Origin: Herbaspirillum huttiense | Lineage (GTDB): Bacteria; Pseudomonadota; Gammaproteobacteria; Burkholderiales; Burkholderiaceae_D | Length of the DNA: 64,000 nucleotides | Assembly: GCF_004367745.1 (NCBI RefSeq) | Contig: NZ_CP037993.1 | Coordinates: forward strand, 2,542,001-2,606,000 | Direction: 5' to 3' | Shown: in pieces, positions 53,893 through 62,992 of the stretch | Position numbering within the stretch: position 1 is the stretch's first letter | Layout of the letters: every line of letters starts with the position of its first letter | The notes under the pieces: generated by a model | The model's database searches: none | Told to the model about the DNA's origin: nothing | The model's input: the letters and a program-made list of their open reading frames with translations, nothing else | Made by a program: the position numbers and the translations under genes

Positions 53893-54669
53893 TTATTGCA
53901 CCTTGGCCTTGGCGCGCAGTTGCTCCTGGTAAGCCTGCAGCTTCTTCTGTTGCAGGGCTTCGGCGATCTGCGGCTTGACTTCGTCCAGGGTCGGGACCTT
54001 GGCCGGGCGCACATCTTCCAGCTTGATCACGTGCCAGCCGAACTGGGTCTGCACCGGAGTCTGGGTGATGTCACCCTTCTTCAGGGCCACCATGGCGTCG
54101 GAGAACGGCTTGACGAAGGAGGCCGGGGTCGCCCAGTCGAGGTCGCCACCGTTGGCTGCCGAACCGGTGTCCTTGGATTGCTTGGCCAGGTCTTCGAACT
54201 TGGTACCGGCCTTCAGCTTGGCGATGATGGCTTCGGCGTCTTCCTTCTTGTCCACCAGGATGTGGCGGGCGTGGTATTCCTTGTCGCCGGCCTGGGCCTT
54301 GAACTTGTCGTATTCGGCCTTGATGTCGGCGTCGGAGACCGGGTTCTTCTTCAGGTAGTCAGCGATCAGGGCGCGGATGACGATGGACTGGCGGGCCAGT
54401 TCCAGCTGGTTCTTGACGTCGGTGCTGTTGGACAGGCCTTGCTTGTCGGCTTCCTGCATCAGGATTTCACGATTGATCAGCTCTTCCTTGATGGCACCGC
54501 GCAGTTGCGGGCTGTCAGGCTGGCCTTGCGCAGTCATCTGCTTGACCATCAGTTCGGCGCGGGAGGAAGGGATCGCCTTGCCGTTCACGACGGCCAGGTT
54601 TTGAGCGAAGGCCGGGATGGAAGCGATGGCGAACAGCAGCACCAGCAGACGAGCGGGTTTGAATGTCAT
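53893..54669 (-). CDS. Periplasmic parvulin-type peptidyl-prolyl isomerase
   Basis: A 258-residue exported protein with signal peptide MTFKPARLLVLLFAIASIPAFAQ. The N-terminal chaperone-like helices (to about residue 125, including QLRGAIKEELINREILMQEADKQGL) resemble SurA/PrsA. The parvulin domain at about 130-225 has YHARHILVDKKEDAEAIIAKLKAGTKFEDLAKQSKDTGSAANGGDLDWATPASFVKPF and FGWHVIKLEDVRP. It probably helps outer-membrane protein folding and may cooperate with PpiD. The C-terminal extension is rich in Gln, Lys and Ala. It is read before the porin locus on the same strand but has its own terminator. Confidence 0.94.
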   Translation of the reverse strand: MTFKPARLLVLLFAIASIPAFAQNLAVVNGKAIPSSRAELMVKQMTAQGQPDSPQLRGAIKEELINREILMQEADKQGLSNSTDVKNQLELARQSIVIRALIADYLKKNPVSDADIKAEYDKFKAQAGDKEYHARHILVDKKEDAEAIIAKLKAGTKFEDLAKQSKDTGSAANGGDLDWATPASFVKPFSDAMVALKKGDITQTPVQTQFGWHVIKLEDVRPAKVPTLDEVKPQIAEALQQKKLQAYQEQLRAKAKVQ

Positions 54670-54763
54670 TGTTGAATCCTAGAAAAGAAAGGAATGAATC
54701 AAAACGGAGAAGAAAAACAGGAGGGGCTTGGATAAAAGCAGGCGTCGGTCTTTGTTCTTGGTC

Positions 54764-55048
54764 TCAGTTCGTTGCCTCTGATGGGGAGAGCGCCACTATG
54801 GCCAGCGCATGGATCTCCTGCTGCATCAGGTCGGACAGGCAATCATACACCAGCCGATGGCGGTTCAACCGATTTTTGCCCTCGAACAAGTCGGAAACCA
54901 GGCGGATCCTGTAATGTCCTCCGCCAGAGGCGGCACCGGCATGTCCAGCATGCAGGGCCGACTCATCCTCGACCAGACAGACCTGCGGCGAGAAAGTTGC
55001 AGTCAGGCGTTCGGTGATGCGCTGCACGCGGGTGTCAGCGGCGTTCAT
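54764..55048 (-). CDS. bolA: BolA-family protein
   Basis: A 94-residue BolA-like protein. [62 protein letters not shown] contains the class II KH-like fold and the conserved His residues, including the C-terminal HAL, thought to bind iron-sulfur clusters with monothiol glutaredoxins. It starts four bases inside yciB (ATGA overlap), so translation is coupled to it. The long in-frame frame reaching to 55354 is a shadow inside yciB. The bolA-yciB neighbour pair occurs in other betaproteobacteria, from memory. Cellular role: iron-sulfur protein maintenance or cell-shape control. Confidence 0.93.
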   Translation of the reverse strand: MNAADTRVQRITERLTATFSPQVCLVEDESALHAGHAGAASGGGHYRIRLVSDLFEGKNRLNRHRLVYDCLSDLMQQEIHALAIVALSPSEATN

Positions 55049-55665
55049 TCGGCATCCTTCATGTACTTGGAGAGGAACAGGCTCTGGCCGATGATGAAGG
55101 CAAACATCAGGCCCATGCTGCCGAACATCTTGAAGTTGACCCAGGTATCCAGCGAGTAATTGAAGGCGATGTACAGGTTCAGCACGCCCATGACCGCGAA
55201 GAACACGATCCAGGCCAGGTTCAGGCGCGGCCAGATCGCTTCGGGCAGGGTGACCTGCTTTTCCATCATGACGCGGATGAGATTTTTCTTCATGAACAGC
55301 TGCGACACCAGCAAGGCCAGGCCGAAGGCCCAGTACAGGATGGTCGGTTTCCACTTGATGAAGGTATCGTCACGGAAATAGATGGTGGCACCGCCAAAGA
55401 CCACGATGATGGCCAGCGACACCCACAGCATGCCGTCCACCTTGCGCCGGCGCAGCAGCAGCCAGGCGATCTGGCCCAGCGAGGCGACGATGGCGACCGC
55501 GGTCGAGAGCAGGATCGGGGCCTGGCTGGCCGTGACGGCACCGGCCGACATGGCCCCGCCCAGGTATTGCATCACCAGGTCCTGCGCGGCCGAGGGATGG
55601 CCCTCGGCCCATTTGAAGACGCCGAAAAACAGGATGACGGGGAACAGGTCGAACAGAAACTTCAT
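55045..55665 (-). CDS. yciB: Inner-membrane protein YciB (intracellular septation protein A)
   Basis: A 206-residue membrane protein with five to six hydrophobic segments. It starts [22 protein letters not shown], the usual YciB/IspZ N terminus, and contains [29 protein letters not shown] and the C-terminal [30 protein letters not shown]. YciB interacts with cell-elongation and division proteins in E. coli. The gene overlaps bolA by four bases downstream and lies 46 bases after the msrB stop. Confidence 0.95.
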   Translation of the reverse strand: MKFLFDLFPVILFFGVFKWAEGHPSAAQDLVMQYLGGAMSAGAVTASQAPILLSTAVAIVASLGQIAWLLLRRRKVDGMLWVSLAIIVVFGGATIYFRDDTFIKWKPTILYWAFGLALLVSQLFMKKNLIRVMMEKQVTLPEAIWPRLNLAWIVFFAVMGVLNLYIAFNYSLDTWVNFKMFGSMGLMFAFIIGQSLFLSKYMKDAE

Positions 55666-55710
55666 CGGGGTGGCTTCTTCAGTGAGTCAATGAAACGGTG
55701 GAGGAGCGGC

Positions 55711-56106
55711 TTACGCCGGGTCGAAACGCAGCGAAGCCGAATTGATGCAATAGCGCAGTCCGGTCGGCGGCGGGCCGTCGGGGAAGACGTGGCCCAGGTG
55801 GGCGTCGCAGACGTTGCAGATGATCTCGGTGCGAATCATGCCATAACTGCGGTCCACTTTCTCGCGCACGTTGGCCGGATCGATGGGTTCGAAGTAGCTG
55901 GGCCAGCCGCAGCCGGAATCGAATTTGGCATCCGAGGTGAAGAGCGGCGTGTCACAGCAGACGCAGGTATAGGTGCCGGCTTCATGGTGATCCCAGTAGC
56001 GGCCGGTGAAGGCGCGCTCGGTGGCGGCTTCGCGGGTGACCTGGTATTCCATCGGGTCCAGTTGTTCGCGCCATTGCGCTTCGGTCTTTTCTACACGTTT
56101 GTTCAT
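55711..56106 (-). CDS. msrB: Peptide-methionine (R)-S-oxide reductase MsrB
   Basis: A 131-residue enzyme that reduces the R form of methionine sulfoxide in proteins with thioredoxin. The zinc site is formed by C48xxC51 (CVCCD) and C97xxC100 (CNVC), and the catalytic Cys120 lies in [22 protein letters not shown] is the substrate-binding pocket motif. There is no signal peptide, so it acts in the cytosol. The gene precedes yciB and bolA on the same strand; the 46-base gap to yciB allows co-transcription. Confidence 0.97.
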   Translation of the reverse strand: MNKRVEKTEAQWREQLDPMEYQVTREAATERAFTGRYWDHHEAGTYTCVCCDTPLFTSDAKFDSGCGWPSYFEPIDPANVREKVDRSYGMIRTEIICNVCDAHLGHVFPDGPPPTGLRYCINSASLRFDPA

Positions 56107-56194
56107 GCTTGGCTCCTTTGGGGATGACGGGCGGCGGGCAACTGCGGCCTGCTCAGGAAGAAAGTTTCAGATGTGTCAAAAGTCAGGCCATGCT

Positions 56195-57670
56195 TCAGGA
56201 TGAGCAGCTCACTTCCAGGTGACGGGCCCACTCCGGCGGCAGCGCCGCATAGCGCTCGAATTCGGGCTGTTCGTCAAAGGGATGTTGCAGGATCTGCTGC
56301 AGGCGGGCCACTTCCCTGAAATCCTTCTCCAGCGCACGGTCGATGGCGTCCTGAGCGAGGTAATTGCGTAGCACGTACTTGGGGTTGGCCGCGTGCATTG
56401 CAAGCCGGCGGTCAGCGTCGTCGCTGTCTTCGGCGCGCAGGCGGGCGCGGTATTGCGCGGCCCAGGCATCGAAGGCGGGGCGGTCGAGGATGAGATCGCG
56501 TACCGGCTCGTCGTCAGCCGTATTGCCGATGCGCAAGTCGCCCAGGCGGCGGAAGAACAGGGTGAAATCCACGCCATTGGCTTGCAGGATGGCAAACAGC
56601 GCTTCAATCAGTTGCTCATCCTCGGGCTGTTGCGTACGCAGCCCCAGCTTGGCGTGCAGCAACTCGGCATGGCGCGCCTGGAAGATGGCTTCATAGTCGG
56701 CCAGCGCCGCTTCGGTCTGCTCCACCGAGCCGATCAGCGGCAGCATGGCCTGACCCAGCGCGAAGCAGTTCCATTGGCCGATGCGCGGCTGCATCTGGTA
56801 GCTGTAGCGGCCCTGGCGGTCGGTGTGGTTGCAGATGTGGCGGGCGTCGAAGGCTTCCATGAAGCCGAAGGGGCCGTAATCCAGCGTCAGGCCCAGGATG
56901 GACATGTTGTCGGTATTCATCACGCCATGCATGAAGCCCACGGCCTGCCATTGCGCCATCAGCGTCGCCGTGCGGCGGGTGACTTCTTTCAGCAGGGCCT
57001 GATACGGGTTCTCTTCAGACAGCAGTTCCGGATAGAACTGCTCGAGTACGGTATCGGCCAGAATCTTCAGTTCATCGAAGCGCTGGTTGTAATACCAGTG
57101 CTCGAAAGAACCGAAGCGGATGAAGCTGGGGGCCATGCGGGTGACGACGGCGGCGGTTTCCGGGGCTTCGCGCATGACGCGCTGGTCCGAGCCGATCACG
57201 GTCAGGGCGCGCGTGGTCGGGATGCCGAGCGCGGCCATGGCTTCCGAACAGAGGAATTCGCGGATCGAGGAGCGCAGCACGGCACGGCCATCACCCATGC
57301 GCGAATAGGGGGTCATGCCCGCGCCCTTGAGCTGCAGCTCGATGCGTCCCTGGCCGTCGGCGGCCGGCAGGTCACCCAAGGTGATGGCGCGGCCATCGCC
57401 GAGCTGGCCGGCCCAGACGCCGAACTGGTGGCCGGAATAGACGGCCGACAGCGGCGTCGAACCGGGCGGGATGAGGTTGCCGGCGAAGATGTCGAGGAAG
57501 CTGAAGTGCTCATCGGCCGGCCGTGGCAGCCCGGCCGTGGCCGCGGCTGCCTCGCTGAATCCGACCAGGTAGGGCGCGGGCAGGGGCGTGGGCTGCAGCC
57601 GGGTATAGAAGGCCGGCGGCAGTTCGGCGAAACGGTTCCCGAAAGGGGGCAGCGGATAGGATTGCGTCAT
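56195..57670 (-). CDS. selO: Protein adenylyltransferase SelO (YdiU family)
   Basis: A 491-residue pseudokinase that transfers AMP to protein Ser, Thr or Tyr residues in response to oxidative stress. [21 protein letters not shown] holds the nucleotide-binding loop. [34 protein letters not shown] and [25 protein letters not shown] carry the kinase-like catalytic Asp region. The C terminus ends SCSS; in eukaryotic SelO the equivalent position is selenocysteine (CUSS), so here Ser/Cys replaces it. Length and motifs are normal for the family. It lies 88 bases upstream of msrB on the same strand, a functional match, as both serve redox repair. Confidence 0.96.
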   Translation of the reverse strand: MTQSYPLPPFGNRFAELPPAFYTRLQPTPLPAPYLVGFSEAAAATAGLPRPADEHFSFLDIFAGNLIPPGSTPLSAVYSGHQFGVWAGQLGDGRAITLGDLPAADGQGRIELQLKGAGMTPYSRMGDGRAVLRSSIREFLCSEAMAALGIPTTRALTVIGSDQRVMREAPETAAVVTRMAPSFIRFGSFEHWYYNQRFDELKILADTVLEQFYPELLSEENPYQALLKEVTRRTATLMAQWQAVGFMHGVMNTDNMSILGLTLDYGPFGFMEAFDARHICNHTDRQGRYSYQMQPRIGQWNCFALGQAMLPLIGSVEQTEAALADYEAIFQARHAELLHAKLGLRTQQPEDEQLIEALFAILQANGVDFTLFFRRLGDLRIGNTADDEPVRDLILDRPAFDAWAAQYRARLRAEDSDDADRRLAMHAANPKYVLRNYLAQDAIDRALEKDFREVARLQQILQHPFDEQPEFERYAALPPEWARHLEVSCSS

Positions 57671-57834
57671 GGTCAGCCTGTGGCGCGCAGCCCGGACCGG
57701 GCCGCAATCCGCTATTTTGACAGAGAAGCGCGAATCCCATAGGATCGCTGCACTTTTGCGTCCTGCCGTGCCTGGCCGGGCGCGGTAAGCTCTTCAACCT
57801 CCTCGATACGGCATCTCCCCGCAAGGCTGGCAAT

Positions 57835-58770
57835 TTGGAATTCGCGCTGATCACCTTCCTGAACGGCCTGGGCTACGGCTTTTTGCTGTTCCTGCTGTCC
57901 TCGGGTCTGACGCTCATCTACAGCATGATGGGCGTGCCCAATTTCGCCCATGCCAGCTTCTACATGCTGGGTGCCTATGTTGCCTATGCACTGGCTGGCA
58001 TCCTCGGATTCTGGTGGGCGCTGCTGCTGGCGCCCCTGATCGTGGGTGTGGCCGGGGCGCTGGTGGAGCATTACGGCCTGCGCATCGTGCATCGCTATGG
58101 GCATGTGCCGGAATTGTTGTTCACTTTCGGTCTGTCCTATCTGGTGGTGGAACTGGTGCAACTGGTGTGGGGCCGCTCGCCGGTGCCTTATCGCATCCCG
58201 CCCGAACTGGACGGCACGCTGTTTACCCTGTATTCGACCGCCTTCCCGGTCTATCGCGGCTTCATGCTGCTGGTGGCGGCCTTGATGCTGCTGGCCTTGT
58301 GGCTGTTGCTGCGCCATACCCGCATCGGACTGGTGATCCAGGCCGCGCTGACCCATCCGCAGATGGCCGAAGCGCTGGGCCACAACGTGCCGCGCGTGTT
58401 CATGCTGGTATTTGGCGGCGGCTGCGCACTGGCGGCGCTGGCAGGCGTGATCGGTGGCAATGCCTTCGTCACCGAGCCGGGGATGGCGGCGGCCGTGGGC
58501 AGCATCATCTTCGTGGTGGTGGTGGTGGGCGGGCTGGGCTCGCTGGCCGGAGCTTTCATCACCTCCCTGCTGATCGGCATGATGCAGACCTTTGCGGTGG
58601 CGCTGGATGTCTCGCTGGCCAGCCTGGGCTTGCAGGTGCCGTCCGGCAGCGCGCTGGCACCGCTGGCGCGGCTGACATTGGCGCAGGTGGCACCGGTCTT
58701 GCCCTATCTGCTGCTGGTGGTGATGCTGATCGTGCGTCCCAAGGGCCTCATGGGCCGGCGGGAGAGTTGA
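57835..58770 (+). CDS. livH: Branched-chain amino-acid-type ABC permease LivH
   Basis: A 311-residue inner-membrane permease with about eight hydrophobic segments. LTLIYSMMGVPNFAHASFYMLGAYVAYALAG matches LivH (usual INFAHGxFYMLGAY). The EAA-like loop GAALTHPQMAEALGHNVPRVFMLVFGGGCALAALAGVIGG and SIIFVVVVVGGLGSLAGAFITSLLIGMMQTF follow. The start is TTG at 57835 (LEFALITFL); no ATG lies near, and the first Met codon further in would cut the first helix. The gene opens the cluster livHMGF; livM starts three bases after its stop. Substrate could be branched-chain amino acids or a similar compound. Confidence 0.92.
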   Translation: MEFALITFLNGLGYGFLLFLLSSGLTLIYSMMGVPNFAHASFYMLGAYVAYALAGILGFWWALLLAPLIVGVAGALVEHYGLRIVHRYGHVPELLFTFGLSYLVVELVQLVWGRSPVPYRIPPELDGTLFTLYSTAFPVYRGFMLLVAALMLLALWLLLRHTRIGLVIQAALTHPQMAEALGHNVPRVFMLVFGGGCALAALAGVIGGNAFVTEPGMAAAVGSIIFVVVVVGGLGSLAGAFITSLLIGMMQTFAVALDVSLASLGLQVPSGSALAPLARLTLAQVAPVLPYLLLVVMLIVRPKGLMGRRES

Positions 58771-58773
58771 GCC

Positions 58774-59997
58774 ATGCGACGGATCGTGCTTCCCTGGCTG
58801 CTCTTTGCCCTGATGCTGCTGGCCGCACCGCTGGTGTTTCCGCAGAGCGCAGCGTTGTCGCTGCTGTCGCAGATGGGCACGATGGTGCTGCTCTGCCTCT
58901 CATACAACATGCTGCTGGGCGAGGGTGGCATGCTTTCTTTCGGGCATGCGGTGTATTCCGGCCTGGGCGCCTTTGGGGCCATTCACCTGATGAACCGCAT
59001 GGCCGATGGCGTGCTGGCCTTTCCGGTGACGCTGGTCCCGCTGGCCGGCGGCCTGACCGGCGCGCTTTGTGCGGTGGTGCTGGGCTATCTCACCACGCGC
59101 CGCGCCGGCACGACGTTCGCCATGATCACGCTGGGACTGGTGGAACTGGTCTCGGCCTGCGTGTTGATGTTTCCCGAGGTTTTCGGCGGGGAGGGCGGCA
59201 TTTCGGGCAACCGCGTCATCGGCGCGCCCGTGCTCGGGATCAGCTACGGTCCGCAGATTCAGGTGTATTACCTGATCGCCGGCTGGCTGCTGGTCTGTGC
59301 CGTCGCCATCCATGCCCTGCGCCATACCCCGCTGGGCCGCATCCTCAATGCCGTGCGCGACAATCCTGAACGCGCCGCCTTCCTCGGCTACGATCCGCAG
59401 CGGGTGCGCTATCTGGCCTTGATCCTGTCGGCTTTCTTTGCCGGCGTCTCTGGCGGGCTGTCGGCCATCAATTTCGAAATCGTCAGTGCGGAATACGTCG
59501 GAGCGCTGCGCTCCGGCACCATCCTGCTGTTCACCTTCATCGGTGGCACCGCCTATTTTTACGGGCCCGTCATCGGGGGCGTGGTCGGGGTGCTGTTTTC
59601 TTCCTGGTTGTCGGCCTATACGCAGGCCTGGCAGTTCTATCTGGGTGCGCTCTTCATCCTGATCGTGATGACTACGCCGGGCGGGCTGGCCAGCCTGATC
59701 GACCGCAGCTGGCACCTGCTGCAAGGCGGGCAGGTGAATGCCCGTCTTGCGGGACGTCTGGCATGGTGGCTGGCGGCTGCACTCTGTACCTTGACGGGTG
59801 TCATCCTGGCGACCGAGATGGCGTATCAGGCCAGCCTGGGCAGCCTCGCCGATACCGGCGAAGGTGCTGCATCGCTGATGCTATGGGGCTGGCGCATCGA
59901 CGTTCATGCCGCTGCCCCGTGGGGCATTGCAGCGCTCTGCGTGGTGGTGGGCGCGGGTGCGCTGGTGGCCTGGCAACGTTCGGGGAGGGCGCGATGA
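58774..59997 (+). CDS. livM: Branched-chain amino-acid-type ABC permease LivM
   Basis: A 407-residue permease. SLLSQMGTMVLLCLSYNMLLGEGGMLSFGHAVYSGLGAFGAIHLMNR is the LivM start, and NPERAAFLGYDPQRVRYLALILSAFFAGVSGGLSAINFEIVSAEYVGALRSGTILLFTFIGG the core loop. After about residue 315 it carries an extra C-terminal region with two additional hydrophobic segments (WWLAAALCTLTGVILATEMA, WGIAALCVVVGAGALVAW) that is not in the usual core. The stop overlaps the livG start (ATGA). It pairs with LivH to form the membrane channel. Confidence 0.93.
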   Translation: MRRIVLPWLLFALMLLAAPLVFPQSAALSLLSQMGTMVLLCLSYNMLLGEGGMLSFGHAVYSGLGAFGAIHLMNRMADGVLAFPVTLVPLAGGLTGALCAVVLGYLTTRRAGTTFAMITLGLVELVSACVLMFPEVFGGEGGISGNRVIGAPVLGISYGPQIQVYYLIAGWLLVCAVAIHALRHTPLGRILNAVRDNPERAAFLGYDPQRVRYLALILSAFFAGVSGGLSAINFEIVSAEYVGALRSGTILLFTFIGGTAYFYGPVIGGVVGVLFSSWLSAYTQAWQFYLGALFILIVMTTPGGLASLIDRSWHLLQGGQVNARLAGRLAWWLAAALCTLTGVILATEMAYQASLGSLADTGEGAASLMLWGWRIDVHAAAPWGIAALCVVVGAGALVAWQRSGRAR

Positions 59998-60752
59998 CGG
60001 CCCCTTTGCCACTGGTACTGCAGGATGTGCACAAGGCCTTCGACCGCAGCGAGATCCTGCGTGGTGTCGATCTGCAATTGCAGCCCGGCGAACGCTGTGC
60101 CCTCATCGGGCCGAATGGAGCCGGCAAATCCAGCCTGTTCCACGTCGTCTCGGGACGCTATCGCGCTGATGCCGGCCGCGTGCTACTGCACGGACGCGAC
60201 ATCACGCGCGAGCCACCCCAGCAGATTCACCGGCTGGGCCTGGCACGCAGCTTCCAGATCACCAGTCTGTTCCCGCGCCTGAGCGCTTTTGAGAATGTGC
60301 GTTGCGCGCTCTTGTGGACGCTGGGCTACCGCTATGCCTTCTGGCGTCGCATCGGCCAGTTGCGCGATGCCAGCGAGCGGGCGCTGTCCGTGCTGGACAA
60401 GGTCGGTCTGGCCCAACGTGCCGAGGTGGCCGCAGGCGAGCTGAGCTATGCCGAGCAGCGCGCCCTGGAGCTGGCAGTGACCATTGCGGCCGATGCCTCC
60501 GTGATCCTGCTGGACGAGCCGACCGCCGGCATGAGCCGTGCCGAGAGTGCCGCCATGGTCGCGCTGATCCGCGAAGTCACCGTCGGCAAGACCCTGCTGA
60601 TGGTGGAACACGACATGCAGGTGGTCTTCGGCCTGGCCGACCGCATCGCGGTCATGGACAACGGCCGCGTGATCGCTTGCGACAGCGCCGAGCGCATCCG
60701 TGCCAATCCAGATGTCCAGGCGCTGTATCTGGACCGGAGGCCCCATGGATAA
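59994..60752 (+). CDS. livG: ABC transporter ATPase LivG
   Basis: A 252-residue ATPase. Walker A GPNGAGKSS (39-47), signature ELSYAEQRALELAVTIA, Walker B VILLDEPTAGMS and H-loop MVEHDMQVVFGLADRIAVM are all intact. The RLGLARSFQITSLFPRLSAFENVR Q-loop region is typical of LivG. Translation starts at the ATG at 59994, overlapping livM by four bases. Since its partner LivF has a changed Walker A, LivG may be the more active ATPase of the pair. Confidence 0.95.
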   Translation: MTAPLPLVLQDVHKAFDRSEILRGVDLQLQPGERCALIGPNGAGKSSLFHVVSGRYRADAGRVLLHGRDITREPPQQIHRLGLARSFQITSLFPRLSAFENVRCALLWTLGYRYAFWRRIGQLRDASERALSVLDKVGLAQRAEVAAGELSYAEQRALELAVTIAADASVILLDEPTAGMSRAESAAMVALIREVTVGKTLLMVEHDMQVVFGLADRIAVMDNGRVIACDSAERIRANPDVQALYLDRRPHG

Positions 60753-61461
60753 ATCCTCTGCCTTGCTCAGGATGACTGGCCTGCAGGCCTGGTACGGCCA
60801 GAGCCACGTACTGCATGGCGTCTCGCTGGAGGTGGCGCGCGGGGAGATCGTCAGCATCCTGGGCCGCAACGGCGCGGGCCGTTCGACCCTGCTCAAGGCC
60901 GTGATGGGCCAGGTGCGCAGTACGGGGGAGATCGATTTCGAGGGCCGTTCGCTGGCCGGTCTGGCCACCTACGCCATCGCGCAGCGCGGCATCGGCTACG
61001 TGCCGGAAAGCCGCGATGTCTTTCCGGCGCTCACCGTGCAGCAAAATCTGCTGCTCGGCCGCAAGAGCGGGCCGATACCGGACGATGGCTGGCGCGAAGA
61101 GGAAGTATTGACCTTGTTCCCGTCCCTGGAACGGCGCTACAAGGTGGCGGCCGGGGCGCTGTCGGGCGGGGAGCAGCAGATGCTGGCGCTGGGCCGCGCA
61201 CTGATGGGCAATCCCCGGCTGTTGCTGATCGACGAACCGACCGAGGGCCTGTCGCCGCAGATGGTCGGGCAGGTCGCTCATTACCTCGAACTGCTGCGCC
61301 AGCGGCAGGTGGCGGTGCTGCTGATCGAGCAGAAACAGGCACTGGCGCTGGAGCTGTCACAGCGGGTTTACGTGATGGGACGCGGCGAAATGGTCTTTCA
61401 TGGCACGCCGGCGCAACTGGCGGCGGACCAGGCCTTGCAGCAAGAGTGGCTGGCCCTCTGA
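60745..61461 (+). CDS. livF: ABC transporter ATPase LivF with Arg in Walker A
   Basis: A 238-residue ATPase. The layout (LLRMTGLQAWYGQSHVLHGVSLEVARGEIVSILGRNG, IGYVPESRDVFPALTVQQNLLLG, signature ALSGGEQQMLALGRAL, Walker B LLLIDEPTEGLSP, H-loop VLLIEQKQALALEL) is that of LivF. The Walker A reads GRNGAGRST: Arg46 replaces the Lys that contacts the ATP phosphates. H-loop Gln, as usual for LivF, replaces His. The ATG at 60745 has GGAGG just upstream and overlaps livG by eight bases. No periplasmic binding protein gene follows. Confidence 0.93.
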   Translation: MDKSSALLRMTGLQAWYGQSHVLHGVSLEVARGEIVSILGRNGAGRSTLLKAVMGQVRSTGEIDFEGRSLAGLATYAIAQRGIGYVPESRDVFPALTVQQNLLLGRKSGPIPDDGWREEEVLTLFPSLERRYKVAAGALSGGEQQMLALGRALMGNPRLLLIDEPTEGLSPQMVGQVAHYLELLRQRQVAVLLIEQKQALALELSQRVYVMGRGEMVFHGTPAQLAADQALQQEWLAL

Positions 61462-61560
61462 GGCCAGCGCCGGCGAAAGGGGGCAATTCTCGTGCCGCCA
61501 CGATGGCCGGGCCATCAGGGGACGCGCACAATCCCCGCTTTAGCCGATCGGGAGATGTTC

Positions 61561-61854
61561 ATGCTGCTCTGGCCCCTGCTGATTTGCCTGGTCGTCCTGG
61601 CCCTGTATGCGGCTGACCGCGCCTGGTTGCGTTACGTCCGCCGCGAGGATGTGCCCTTGCACGATCCGCAGGGCTATCTGGAGATGACCGCCCGCATGAC
61701 CGAACTCTGCCACGGGGACCGGATGCGGGTTGACCAACTGATTGCCCGCCAGCGGCAGCGTTTCCCGCAGGCGGGGCATGCCGAGCTGGTGCGGCTGGCG
61801 ATGCGGGCATTGCTGGAGCCGCAATCCGCAAGCCAATCGGAACGCAGACGTTGA
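61561..61854 (+). CDS. Small membrane-anchored protein of unknown function
   Basis: A 97-residue protein with one N-terminal membrane segment (MLLWPLLICLVVLALYAADRAW), followed by a basic RYVRRED and a helical soluble tail (RMRVDQLIARQRQRFPQ, HAELVRLAMRALL). The ATG at 61561 is preferred because GGGAG lies six bases upstream; the in-frame ATG at 61555 would leave no spacing. The orientation is the same as livHMGF, 99 bases downstream, so it might be co-transcribed. I do not recognise a family. The topology suggests a small cytosolic domain tethered to the inner membrane. Confidence 0.72.
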   Translation: MLLWPLLICLVVLALYAADRAWLRYVRREDVPLHDPQGYLEMTARMTELCHGDRMRVDQLIARQRQRFPQAGHAELVRLAMRALLEPQSASQSERRR

Positions 61855-61883
61855 TCCAGGGCGTGCGGACTTTTCTCTTCTGA

Positions 61884-62675
61884 TTACAGCATGGCCGGTG
61901 GCAAATCCAATCCCAGGGTGCGCAGCATCTCCTTGCGACGCAGGCGCAGGTCGTCGTCGCTTGCCGGCCATTTGCGGTAGATCGACAAATAATCCAAGGC
62001 GATCGAACCTTGGGACTTCGCGTCGTTGTTGCGGCTCTGGCCTTCATTGATGTGCACGACCGGCCCGGAAATACCGAGGAAATTGAAGTCGTATTTGACC
62101 ACCAGCGAAATCAGGTAATCCCAGTCCTCATGGCTTTGCAGCGCGGCATCCACCAGATGGCGCTTGGCGATGGACGAGGAGAGGATGATGGTGTTGTTGG
62201 GGATGAAATTGCTGACCAGCAGGCCGCGGATGTCGGTGCCGCTCATATCGATGTCGGTGCTGGAGATCACCTGGGTGCTCTCGGGCGTACGCATTTCCCT
62301 CACCTGGCTATAGGACACGTAGTTGACGGCATCGCTGCGGAAGCGGTTGCATTGGACGATGGCTTGCAGGAAATCGGGCCGATAGCTGTCGTCATCATCC
62401 AGGAACAGGATGAAGCGGCCACGCGCCAGCTGCACACCCGCATTGCGTGATTCGGCCGGGCCCTTGGCACCGGGCAGGCAGAGGAAGACATCAGTTTCGC
62501 GCAGCAGGCGGCTGGCGACTTCCTTGGTCGCGGCAGTGCCCTCATCCGCCACCAGGACAATCTCGAAATCCCTGAAACTCTGGGCCAGCAAGGATTGCAG
62601 AGCGCGTTCAAGGATGGCCGGGCGGCGGTGCGTGGAGACGACGATGGAAAACACGGGCGCAATATGCATGGTCAT
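61884..62675 (-). CDS. Glycosyltransferase family 2 (orphan)
   Basis: A 263-residue GT2 enzyme. FSIVVSTHRRPAILERALQSLLAQSFRDFEIVLVADEGT opens the fold, ESRNAGVQLARGRFILFLDDDDSYRPDFLQAIVQ carries the DDDD metal site, and QSHEDWDYLISLVVKYDF holds the ED catalytic region. It has a normal length and no membrane segment. It lacks a polysaccharide gene context in this place: small membrane protein on one side, MFS transporter on the other. It converges with the plus-strand small membrane protein gene. ATG codons at 62675 and 62669 are both possible starts. Confidence 0.9.
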   Translation of the reverse strand: MTMHIAPVFSIVVSTHRRPAILERALQSLLAQSFRDFEIVLVADEGTAATKEVASRLLRETDVFLCLPGAKGPAESRNAGVQLARGRFILFLDDDDSYRPDFLQAIVQCNRFRSDAVNYVSYSQVREMRTPESTQVISSTDIDMSGTDIRGLLVSNFIPNNTIILSSSIAKRHLVDAALQSHEDWDYLISLVVKYDFNFLGISGPVVHINEGQSRNNDAKSQGSIALDYLSIYRKWPASDDDLRLRRKEMLRTLGLDLPPAML

Positions 62676-62992
62676 GAGTCAGTAGTGGGCGGTGGATGTC
62701 AGGCGGCCTGTGCCGGTAATCCTGAAAGGAGATCGTCAGGCCATTCGTCCGGGTGGCAGGCAATGCTCTCCCGGCGAACGTAGAAGAGGTGCAGGGTGTC
62801 GATGGACATCGGCCCGGCGGGCAGACGATGCAGCAAGATGGGATCCCCCCCGGAATCGACTTTTATTGGGGGCTAACTATAGCGCCCAAAACAGGCACTG
62901 TAAACTTGATGCGGGGAGCTTCATGAACAAGTCCACCTGCCGGGAGGCAGGTGGAGGGCCGACCTGAATGCGAAGAGGATTGCCAGGCCGTC
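62676..62992. other. Intergenic region of about 317 bases, no gene recognised
   Basis: Contains the promoter of the GT2 gene (minus strand) and the hairpin of the MFS gene. A frame of about 90 codons on the plus strand has no ribosome-binding site and no protein-like pattern. A run of seven C lies near 62846. Confidence 0.55.
62932..62955 (-). terminator. Probable terminator of the MFS transporter gene
   Basis: TCCACCTGCC (62932-62941) pairs exactly with GGCAGGTGGA (62946-62955) around a GGGA loop, about 40 bases after the MFS stop. On the minus strand only a short T-rich tract (TTGTTC) follows, so termination may be partial. Confidence 0.7.

Noticed and set aside
62692..62967. A 91-codon open frame between the GT2 and MFS genes
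   Set aside because: Arg/Pro/Gly-rich, no ribosome-binding site, and it runs through the probable MFS terminator hairpin.
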